Positions 1 through 5,193 of a stretch of DNA of 5,193 nucleotides are shown here, piece by piece. A program made the position numbers and the translations under genes. Within the stretch, counting starts at the first letter, position 1, and each line of letters starts with the position of its first letter. Below the pieces are notes generated by a model that was not told the origin of the DNA, searched no databases, and worked only from the letters and a program-made list of their open reading frames with translations. The stretch is from Bacteroidaceae bacterium. Its GTDB lineage: Bacteria; Bacteroidota; Bacteroidia; Bacteroidales; Bacteroidaceae. The stretch covers positions 1 to 5,193 of the forward strand of contig JAEDIG010000152.1 of assembly GCA_016292545.1 (NCBI GenBank). The letters run 5' to 3'.

Positions 1-173
1 CTGTCTAATGACATTATTTGGGCTATAGCCTAATCGCTGAATAGTTACAACGGTTATTATCTGTGTTAAAAGATCGTAAAACAAACTTTTTCTCCCGAAT
101 AAGGTATCTTGAGAATGAACTGTAAATCAATCTGAAATCGCTTGTATGCCCAATTCCGGACACTTGCCGTTTT

Positions 174-205
174 TTTGCATATATAAAAATTAGTCCTTAT
201 CTTTG
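174..205 (+). promoter_or_regulatory. Bacteroidota-type housekeeping promoter for the GH99-like gene
   Basis: A TTTG box at 174-177 (-33 element) is followed by 20 bp and then TATCTTTG at 198-205, a full match to the Bacteroidota -7 consensus TAnnTTTG. This spacing is the expected one for the primary sigma factor of this phylum. Transcription would begin near 211-213, giving a leader of about 60 nt before the ATG at 273. The leader includes a small CCGTT/AACGG inverted repeat (223-227 and 237-241) that is too short to interpret. The call rests on motif and spacing only. Confidence 0.7.
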
Positions 206-272
206 TAGCGATAATATTCATACCGTTATTACCAAGAACGGATTTGATATCATAAAAACAATAAAAAAAAAT

Positions 273-1532
273 ATGCAAAGCAATTCATCACAGGCCAACT
301 TACACTATCGGGACATGGTTCCAAATACGAATAATAGTCTGCTTAAAGCCCTCCTGCTTGTTTTTCTGATGCTTGGAGGGAAGGAGGTATCGGTAGCTGC
401 CCGCTATGATGTGGCCGCCTTCCTCTATCCAGCTTATTGTGCCGACGACCCACGATTGCGCCCCTTCTGGCCAATGGGTATAGGAGAATGGGAAACCGTC
501 ATGACCATGCAACAACGTAATCCTGGGCATCCCTGGAACAGAGTCCCCCTGTGGGGTTATATCAACGAAGCCGACCCTGCGGTCATGGAGATGGAGATTG
601 ACCAGGCGGCTGACCACGGCATTAATGTATTCATCTTTGACTGGTACTGGTATGACGGCCGGCCTTTCATGGAGACCACCCTTCGCAACGGGTTCCTGAA
701 GGCCAGAAACCGGAACCGTATGAAATTCTACCTCATGTGGGCCAATCATGATGTGCTCAACCTGTGGGATACACGCCTGGCCAGATTTGAGGAGGACAAC
801 GTCATCTGGCAAGGGAAGGTGGACCGCGAGGAGTTTGAGCGGATATGCAAGCGCAATATAGATATGTATTTCAGCCTGCCCGAATACTACAAGATAGAGG
901 GTAAACCTGTATATATGATTTATGATGTGCACAATCTGATAGAAGGTATGGGAGGTGTGGAAAAGACACGGGAGGCTCTCAGATGGTTCCGTCGGGAGGT
1001 AAAGAGGGCCGGATTTCCCGACCTGGAACTTATGCTCACCATGTGGGCCCCCAACCTGAACTACAGCGGGCTGGATGGCAATAAGACCGAAATTCCTGCC
1101 GATGAGTTCATTACACAACTGGGATTCAACAGCAGCACACATTACCAGTTTGCCCATTATCTGTGGATGGACGAGGACTACGAGAAGATAACCGGAAGGG
1201 CCGTACAGGAGTGGGCACGTCTGGACACCGCCTTCTCCATTCCTTATTATCCCCATGTGAGCATCGGCTGGGACAACAGCCCACGCACAAACAAGAGTGC
1301 CGTCACCCGCAACAATACGCCCGAGAACTTCCGAAAGGCGCTTGTCCATGCCCGCGACTATGCCGACCGTCATCCCCGTCAGGTGCCGCTCATCACCATC
1401 AACAGCTGGAACGAGTGGACCGAGACAAGCTATCTGCAGCCCGACAATGTGAACGGCTACGGGTATCTGGAGGCTGTCAAGAGTGTTTTTGTGGATTCCC
1501 TGCAGGCAAAGGACGTGCAGCTCAATCATTGA
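273..1532 (+). CDS. Exported GH99-like (WbsX-type) glycan-active enzyme
   Basis: This 419-residue protein looks like a secreted member of the GH99-like/WbsX family, TIM-barrel proteins related to endo-alpha-mannosidases. A hydrophobic stretch (about residues 24-34) followed by SVAA suggests a signal peptide cut after residue 43, so the enzyme acts in the periplasm or outside. Family-like motifs appear in order: YPAYC (52-56), FDWYWYDGRPF (122-132), WANHD (156-160), IGWDNSPR (331-338) and NSWNEWTETSYLQPD (377-391). Glu381 and Glu384 lie in NEWTE with the E-x-x-E spacing of the two catalytic carboxylates of GH99, so hydrolase activity is plausible. The WbsX name comes from proteins in polysaccharide biosynthesis loci, and some members could have other roles; the substrate cannot be read from the sequence. 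The start at 273 gives a long N-terminal region before the hydrophobic core; an in-frame ATG at 315 would give a more typical 29-residue signal peptide. A good promoter lies upstream. The sigma gene follows 89 bp later with no clear terminator between. Confidence 0.85.
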   Translation: MQSNSSQANLHYRDMVPNTNNSLLKALLLVFLMLGGKEVSVAARYDVAAFLYPAYCADDPRLRPFWPMGIGEWETVMTMQQRNPGHPWNRVPLWGYINEADPAVMEMEIDQAADHGINVFIFDWYWYDGRPFMETTLRNGFLKARNRNRMKFYLMWANHDVLNLWDTRLARFEEDNVIWQGKVDREEFERICKRNIDMYFSLPEYYKIEGKPVYMIYDVHNLIEGMGGVEKTREALRWFRREVKRAGFPDLELMLTMWAPNLNYSGLDGNKTEIPADEFITQLGFNSSTHYQFAHYLWMDEDYEKITGRAVQEWARLDTAFSIPYYPHVSIGWDNSPRTNKSAVTRNNTPENFRKALVHARDYADRHPRQVPLITINSWNEWTETSYLQPDNVNGYGYLEAVKSVFVDSLQAKDVQLNH

Positions 1533-1546
1533 AGCAAGAATCGGGT

Positions 1547-1575
1547 GAAACTTTTTTTCGGGAGTATGTGTCATA
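1547..1575 (+). promoter_or_regulatory. Possible ECF-sigma-type (autoregulatory) promoter
   Basis: GAAACTT at 1547-1553 resembles the -35 element (GGAAC/GAAAC-AT-rich) seen at many ECF promoters, and TGTCATA at 1569-1575 resembles their GTC-containing -10 element; 17 bp separate GAAAC from TGTCATA. A T-run occupies 1552-1558. No TAnnTTTG box is present in this 89-bp gap. Autoregulation by the downstream sigma factor is common in the family and would fit this placement, but the promoter is inferred from similarity to general ECF consensus only. Confidence 0.35.
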
Positions 1576-1621
1576 TTTCCGCAGGACTTCGCATATATGT
1601 AAATGAAGACCTATACACATT

Positions 1622-2149
1622 ATGACAATGCAGGAACAGGACATCATACAATCCATACTCCAGGGCGACAGCTCCCGATACACATACGTGATGGACACCT
1701 ACGGCCCCAGAGTCCGTGCGTTTGTGGCCGGCATGGTGCGCAATGCGCTTGATGTGGAGGAAATCGTGGGCGACACTTTCATTCAGGCCTATCGGCATCT
1801 CGACACCTATGACGCCAGCCGCTCACGACTGATTACGTGGATACAGCGTATCGCCTACCGGCAGGTGCTCCAGCACTTGCGACGGTCCAGGCAGGAATGG
1901 CTCTCGATTGACGATTTGGGCGATGCCTCCATCGCCGTGCCTCAGGACGAGGATGGCCATGCATGGATCAATGAGCTGATTCTGTGTCTTCCTCCGGCCG
2001 ACCGTGCACTCATCCATCTTTATTATTACGAGGGCATGAAGCTGTCCGAGATAGCTCCGATGCTGGAGGTGACGTCTGCCAGCCTGGCCACAAGACTCCT
2101 GCGAATCCGAAAGAAATTGTATCATTTAATCCGATCCCAATCCTTATGA
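1622..2149 (+). CDS. ECF-family RNA polymerase sigma factor
   Basis: A 175-residue sigma-70 family protein of the extracytoplasmic-function class, with only the two core domains. Sigma region 2 spans about residues 17-89: DVEEIVGDTFIQAYRHL (44-60) is the region 2.2 helix that contacts the RNA polymerase beta-prime subunit, and ITWIQRIAYRQVLQHLRR (71-88) corresponds to regions 2.3-2.4, which melt and read the -10 element. After an acidic linker (about 96-112), region 4 spans about 118-172; LPPADRALIHLYYYEGM opens it and the helix-turn-helix lies at about 140-165 (LSEIAPMLEVTSASLATRL), reading the -35 element. Length is usual for ECF factors and there is no C-terminal sensor extension. ATG codons occur at 1622 and 1628; either could be the start. 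The gene ends in ATGA shared with the next gene's start, so the two are almost certainly translationally coupled, the usual arrangement of a sigma factor with its membrane anti-sigma. Not of the fecR-linked arrangement, as no FecR-like protein follows. Confidence 0.95.
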   Translation: MTMQEQDIIQSILQGDSSRYTYVMDTYGPRVRAFVAGMVRNALDVEEIVGDTFIQAYRHLDTYDASRSRLITWIQRIAYRQVLQHLRRSRQEWLSIDDLGDASIAVPQDEDGHAWINELILCLPPADRALIHLYYYEGMKLSEIAPMLEVTSASLATRLLRIRKKLYHLIRSQSL

Positions 2150-3021
2150 AACGCGAAAACGATGAAATCCATGACGAATTGATTCGTCAATTTATCCGTC
2201 GGGGACGGAAGGCCGACGAACGCCCTCTTTCCCCTTGTACCCGTAGGCGTGTGATGCAGTCGCTTCCTTCCCGTCGTTCCCATCGCTGGGTGTGGGCGGC
2301 ATCCATCCTGCTTGTGGCCTGTATGGCCATTGGTGGAAACCTGCACTTCCTGGAGAAAATGACACCTTCGCGACATGTTGCTGCCCTCACGCCCCACACG
2401 GTCGTTCCATGGCCTTCGGGAATCAGTCATGTCCGATGGAAGGATATGCTTGCCCGCTATGACAGCCATCCGCAGGCCGACTCCTTGCTCCGCGACAGCC
2501 TGTTCCGGCTTTGTGCGCTCTATAAGGAGGTGTATGGGTGGGGATGCAGCTGGTATTGTGGCGGAGAGGTGGAGGCCGTGGAGGCCACTTCCGTGCGCGA
2601 TTCCATGCTCGGATCCACATATCTGCCCACCCAGGCAGCTGATTCCAGACTGTCCACCGCCTGGGTGGAGGGAGCAGAGGGCGATGGCATAGGGGAGAGG
2701 CTCACGTTTACGTTTTCGCCCCATTCATGGCCTGTGTCAGAGATAAAGATTGTGAACGGATATGCAAAGAATGAAAAGGTGTGGCGTGCCAATTCGCGCA
2801 TCAGGAAACTCAAGGTCCTCCATAACGGCCAATGGGTGTACACGCTCCAGCTCGCCGACATCCGCGACCTGCAGGTGTTTCTCCTGCCCGACACCCTGGG
2901 GACGCCATCCGGCAAAGCTCCCTGGACCCTCTCTTTCGAAATCCTGGAAGTATATCAGGGCTCCAAGTTCTCTGACACTGCAATCACGGAAATCCTTTTC
3001 GGGCCTGCATTGGCGCATTGA
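2146..3021 (+). CDS. Single-pass membrane protein with NADase-type glycan-binding domain, probable anti-sigma factor
   Basis: The start is placed at 2146 because its ATG overlaps the sigma stop codon (ATGA) and gives a coherent 291-residue protein; the reading frame is open further upstream, but that part only shadows the sigma gene. Residues 1-47 are charged and basic, hence probably cytoplasmic; about 48-65 (WVWAASILLVACMAIGG) form one transmembrane helix; the remainder is periplasmic. About 128-285 match the NADase-type glycan-binding (discoidin-like) domain: GCSWYCGG (133-140), TAWVEGAEGDGIGERLTF (171-188), IVNGYAKN (202-209), ANSRIRKLKV (215-224) and DTAITEI (277-283). The coupling to an ECF gene, N-in topology and short cytoplasmic head argue that it is the anti-sigma factor, with the outer domain as sensor. 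The N-terminal head is short for an anti-sigma domain and lacks the zinc-binding HxxxCxxC motif, so sigma binding is inferred. Cys134 and Cys138 might form a disulphide. The domain assignment is from recognised motifs. Confidence 0.8.
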   Translation: MKRENDEIHDELIRQFIRRGRKADERPLSPCTRRRVMQSLPSRRSHRWVWAASILLVACMAIGGNLHFLEKMTPSRHVAALTPHTVVPWPSGISHVRWKDMLARYDSHPQADSLLRDSLFRLCALYKEVYGWGCSWYCGGEVEAVEATSVRDSMLGSTYLPTQAADSRLSTAWVEGAEGDGIGERLTFTFSPHSWPVSEIKIVNGYAKNEKVWRANSRIRKLKVLHNGQWVYTLQLADIRDLQVFLLPDTLGTPSGKAPWTLSFEILEVYQGSKFSDTAITEILFGPALAH

Positions 3022-3063
3022 CTGCCGTTGGCCGTACAGGACGCCAATACTACTGATATTCCG

Positions 3064-3103
3064 GAGAAGATATACTTCTCGGGCCAAGTAAGTATATCTT
3101 CTC
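3064..3103. repeat. Perfect 14-bp inverted repeat without U-tract
   Basis: GAGAAGATATACTT at 3064-3077 is the exact reverse complement of AAGTATATCTTCTC at 3090-3103, separated by 12 nt (ctcgggccaagt). It starts 42 bp after the stop codon of the probable anti-sigma gene. On the + strand the stem is followed by TAAAAAAGGG, and on the - strand by no T-run either, so it is not a canonical intrinsic terminator in either direction. It could be an mRNA 3'-end stabilising stem, an atypical terminator, or a protein-binding palindrome. The repeat itself is certain; its role is not. Confidence 0.75.
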
Positions 3104-3119
3104 TAAAAAAGGGTGGCAG

Positions 3120-3165
3120 AGGGTTAAAAACGCCTGTCATAGCGTCACTGTTTTCCCCAAACCCT
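3120..3165. repeat. Imperfect palindrome abutting the -33 box
   Basis: AGGGTT (3120-3125) pairs with AACCCT (3160-3165), and AAAAC (3127-3131) pairs with GTTTT (3150-3154); the right-hand arms are separated by CCCCA and the left-hand arms by a single A. A short ACGC/GCGT pair (3130-3133 and 3142-3145) offers an alternative inner stem. The right end overlaps the -33 element of the next promoter by one base, a position suited to an operator, or to a weak terminator ending the sigma/anti-sigma transcript. Bulges make the structure weak, so this is a tentative entry. Confidence 0.35.
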
Positions 3166-3195
3166 TGCACAACTCAAATAAAAGTCGTACATTTG
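3165..3195 (+). promoter_or_regulatory. Bacteroidota-type housekeeping promoter for the HXXEE gene
   Basis: TTG at 3165-3167 (-33) and TACATTTG at 3188-3195, a full match to the -7 consensus TAnnTTTG, are separated by 20 bp. Transcription would start near 3201-3203, leaving a leader of about 70 nt that contains an ATGCTC/GAGCAT inverted repeat (3225-3230 and 3247-3252). This promoter probably also serves the GH110 gene, because no comparable promoter is visible in the 63 bp between the two genes. Confidence 0.75.
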
Positions 3196-3273
3196 CGGCA
3201 CTAGAACACCCAAGCCTCTTGACAATGCTCAGGCAATGCGTGTGTCGAGCATACGGATATAAACAAAACTGTT

Positions 3274-3777
3274 ATGATATACCTTATTCTAGTATTGCCT
3301 TTCCCGTTTGCTTTCGTCATCCATGAGGTGGAGGAAGTGGTCGTGCAGCACCGTTGGATGCAGGCCCATGGGGAGGCCTTGGCAGAAAAGTTTCCTCGCT
3401 TCCGGGCTATCATTGAACATCTGGCACGACTGGACACGAAGGCCTTTTCCATAGCTGCCCTCGAAGAACTGGTGGCATTGCTTCTGATAACCGCCTATGT
3501 GCTGGTTCAAGGCAGATTTGCACTTTGGGTGTGGTCGGCTGCATTCATGGCTTTCTCCTTCCACTTGCTTGTCCATATAGGGCAGGGCATTGCAGTGAGG
3601 GGCTATGTACCGGGACTGGCCACCTCCCTCATGCTCTTGCCGTTTGCTGCATACGGGGTGTGGAGTATATGGCTCGTGATGGGCGGTGTGGAGATGCTGT
3701 CCTGTCTGGTGGCCGGTGTGGTCTTCATGGCCATCAACCTGCGGTTTGCACATTGGCTGGGCATGAGATTGTCGTGA
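3274..3777 (+). CDS. HXXEE-family small integral membrane protein of unknown function
   Basis: A 167-residue hydrophobic protein. The motif HEVEE at residues 17-21 is the H-x-x-E-E signature that names the HXXEE family. Further polar residues typical of this group lie in or beside membrane segments: Glu64-Glu65, the HLLVHIGQ stretch with His97, His101 and Gln104, and Pro113-Gly114. Hydrophobic segments lie at about 1-16, 58-78, 82-105, 114-136 and 138-158, so four or five membrane passes are likely. The conserved His and Glu residues could bind metal or form a buried active site, but no biochemical role of the family is known to me. It starts at ATG 3274 (ATGATATACC) about 70 nt after the predicted transcription start, and ends 63 bp before the GH110 gene with no terminator or consensus promoter between, so the two may form an operon. 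A link to glycan use is only positional. Confidence 0.8.
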   Translation: MIYLILVLPFPFAFVIHEVEEVVVQHRWMQAHGEALAEKFPRFRAIIEHLARLDTKAFSIAALEELVALLLITAYVLVQGRFALWVWSAAFMAFSFHLLVHIGQGIAVRGYVPGLATSLMLLPFAAYGVWSIWLVMGGVEMLSCLVAGVVFMAINLRFAHWLGMRLS

Positions 3778-3840
3778 TGTTGCATACCATATAATATATA
3801 TATAAGAGAAGATATGAAAAATAAACACACAAAAACTAGC

Positions 3841-5193
3841 ATGAAAAAGCAATTTATCCTAATGGCAGCCTTGGCGATGGCTACGGTGTGCCCGGCGATT
3901 GCGCAGAATCGTCCCCTTAAGGTGTTCGAGGCCCGCTCCTATGGCATCAAACCCAACACTCACAAGAATACGTCACCCCTCATGGCCAAGCTTATCGATA
4001 AGGTGAAGGCATCCGTAGCTGAGGGTGACTCGGTGATTATCCGTTTGGAGAAAGGCCGCTACGACTTCTTTGAAAAAGGCGCGTCGGTGCGTGAGTACTA
4101 CATCTCCAACCACGATCAGGACAACCCAAAGATTGTGGGCGTGGCCCTGGAGGACATGGACCATGTTCTCCTCGACGGGCAAGGGGCGCAGCTGGTGTTC
4201 CACGGCTGTATGCTGCCTCTGTCTGTGCTGCGGACGGCCAATTGTACGGTGTCTGGCCTGAGCATTGACTTTGAGCACCCTCACATCTCGCAGGTGAAGA
4301 TTGTGGAAAACGACCCCGAAAAGGGTATCCTCTTTGAGCCCGCCCCGTGGGTGAAATACCGCTGCAAGGACGGCCGTTTTGAAGCCTATGACGAAGGTTG
4401 GGTCGTGGGTTACGGTTTCGGTTTTGCTTTCGACGGCGACACGCGGCATGTAGTCTACAACACGGGCGACATCTCCATCCCGCTTGATGGGGCGGAGGAA
4501 ACGCAGCCAGGGCTCATACGCGCCCCCCAATGGAAGGATAGCCGCCTGAAGCCAGGCACGGTGGCCGTGATGCGTGTGGGTACACGGCCCACGCCAGGCA
4601 TTTTCCTGAGCCACAACGTGAACACTACCGTCAGTCACGTGAAGGTACATTATGCTGAGGGCATGGGACTGTTGGCGCAACTGTGCGAGAATATCACGCT
4701 GTCCCATTTCGGAGTGTGTCTGAAGGGGGTGGATGACCCGCGCTATTTCACTACTCAGGCCGATGCCACCCATTTCTCGGGGTGCAAAGGACGCATCGAG
4801 TCGGTGGACGGCCTGTATGAAGGCATGATGGACGATGCCATCAATGTGCATGGCACCTATCTGAAGGTGGTGCGCCGTGTGGATGATCGCACGGTGGTGG
4901 GCCGCTACATGCACGGTCAGTCGTGGGGCTTCGAGTGGGGTCGCGTGGGTGACGAAGTGCAGGTGATCCGCTCCCGCACAATGGAAACGCTGGGCGACGT
5001 GGTGCGCATTGCCTCTATCCGTCCGGCCGACCGTGATACTATTCTGGGCGCGCGAGAGTTCCAGATTACCTTCGACAAGCCCATCGACAAGAGCGTGACC
5101 GAGGCTGACGGATTCGGTCTGGAAAATCTCACGTGGACACCCGAGGTGCTCTTTGCACGCAACACTGTGCGCAACAACCGTGCCCGTGGAGCC
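3841..5193 (+). CDS. GH110 alpha-1,3-galactosidase, exported, 3' end outside window
   Basis: The reading frame is open from 3841 through the window end, giving the first 451 residues. MKKQFILMAALAMATVCPAIAQ is a classic signal peptide, cut after about residue 22. The mature part resembles Bacteroides GH110 enzymes (GlaA/GlaB), which remove terminal alpha-1,3-linked galactose, for example from blood group B or linear alpha-Gal glycans, by an inverting mechanism in a right-handed parallel beta-helix. Recognised stretches: ARSYGIKPNTHKN (31-43), YYISNHDQDNPKIVG (86-100), LDGQGAQLVFHGCMLPLS (111-128), LSIDFEHPHISQV (140-152), QADATHFSGCKG (306-317) and DDAINVHGTYL (331-341). Asp308 and the pair Asp331-Asp332 have the spacing I recall for the catalytic carboxylates of the family. 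Subtype A (branched group B only) versus B (also linear) cannot be decided here. The family is about 600 residues, so roughly the last quarter is missing. An in-frame ATG at 3814 would add nine polar residues; 3841 gives the better signal peptide. Likely cotranscribed with the HXXEE gene. Confidence 0.88.
   Translation, partial: MKKQFILMAALAMATVCPAIAQNRPLKVFEARSYGIKPNTHKNTSPLMAKLIDKVKASVAEGDSVIIRLEKGRYDFFEKGASVREYYISNHDQDNPKIVGVALEDMDHVLLDGQGAQLVFHGCMLPLSVLRTANCTVSGLSIDFEHPHISQVKIVENDPEKGILFEPAPWVKYRCKDGRFEAYDEGWVVGYGFGFAFDGDTRHVVYNTGDISIPLDGAEETQPGLIRAPQWKDSRLKPGTVAVMRVGTRPTPGIFLSHNVNTTVSHVKVHYAEGMGLLAQLCENITLSHFGVCLKGVDDPRYFTTQADATHFSGCKGRIESVDGLYEGMMDDAINVHGTYLKVVRRVDDRTVVGRYMHGQSWGFEWGRVGDEVQVIRSRTMETLGDVVRIASIRPADRDTILGAREFQITFDKPIDKSVTEADGFGLENLTWTPEVLFARNTVRNNRARGA

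Noticed and set aside
100..112. Second -7-like box (TATCTTGA) before the GH99-like gene
   Set aside because: It misses the TTTG end of the consensus and lacks a well-spaced -33 element; the box at 198-205 is clearly better.
66..278. 70-codon open frame on the - strand in the first intergenic region
   Set aside because: AT-rich DNA with a low-complexity translation (MHIFFYCFYD...) and no homology I recognise; it also overlaps the promoter of the GH99-like gene.
300..1574. Long open frame of 424 codons on the - strand opposite the GH99-like gene
   Set aside because: It mirrors the codon phase of the real gene almost exactly, has no recognisable domain or promoter, and its translation is rich in His/Val/Pro as expected for an antisense shadow.
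1984..2145. Upstream in-frame extension of the anti-sigma reading frame
   Set aside because: This part lies wholly inside the sigma factor gene, and the ATGA overlap gives a far better start at 2146.
3064..3110. Intrinsic terminator at the perfect inverted repeat
   Set aside because: The stem is strong, but no T-run follows it on either strand, so it is listed only as a repeat.
3225..3252. ATGCTC/GAGCAT hairpin as a riboswitch or attenuator in the HXXEE leader
   Set aside because: Only six base pairs with a 16-nt loop, no terminator and no known riboswitch core; likely chance.
3778..3840. Separate promoter for the GH110 gene
   Set aside because: A TTG at 3780-3782 exists, but the sequence 20 bp downstream (TAAGAGAA) does not match TAnnTTTG; the AT-rich run alone is not enough.
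3973..4914. 313-codon open frame on the - strand opposite the GH110 gene
   Set aside because: Antisense shadow of a clear GH110 coding frame; its His-rich translation has no family resemblance.

Overview
The window reads as a chromosomal segment of a gut-type member of the Bacteroidales (Bacteroides, Prevotella or a relative). Three things support this. Two intergenic regions carry the Bacteroidota-type promoter (a -33 TTG/TTTG box and a -7 TAnnTTTG box, 20 bp apart). The leader regions are A-rich and lack strong Shine-Dalgarno sequences. The genes are glycan-degradation genes typical of that group. All recognisable genes lie on the + strand. The genus cannot be fixed from the sequence alone.

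Layout. Positions 1-272 hold no convincing gene; they are AT-rich leader DNA with a good promoter at about 174-205. Positions 273-1532 encode an exported GH99-like (WbsX-type) glycan enzyme. After an 89-bp gap with a plausible ECF-type autoregulatory promoter come an ECF sigma factor (1622-2149) and, overlapping it by 4 bp (ATGA), a 291-residue single-pass membrane protein (2146-3021). That protein has the topology of an anti-sigma factor, and its periplasmic part matches the NADase-type glycan-binding (discoidin-like) domain. The 252-bp intergenic region that follows contains a perfect 14-bp inverted repeat with no U-tract, an imperfect palindrome, and a consensus promoter. Next are a small multi-pass HXXEE-family membrane protein (3274-3777) and the first 451 codons of an exported GH110 alpha-1,3-galactosidase (3841 to the window end).

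How the genes may work together. The most interesting point is the sigma/anti-sigma pair, whose anti-sigma partner appears to carry its own carbohydrate-binding domain in the periplasm rather than a FecR domain coupled to a SusC-type transducer. No susC, susD or fecR gene is in the window. A simple model is that a host or dietary glycan, or cell-envelope glycan, is sensed directly by the membrane protein, which frees the sigma factor; flanking glycan enzymes (GH99-like and GH110) are candidate targets. Both flanking units, however, have housekeeping-type promoters, so regulation of these enzymes by this sigma factor is inference and not shown by the sequence.
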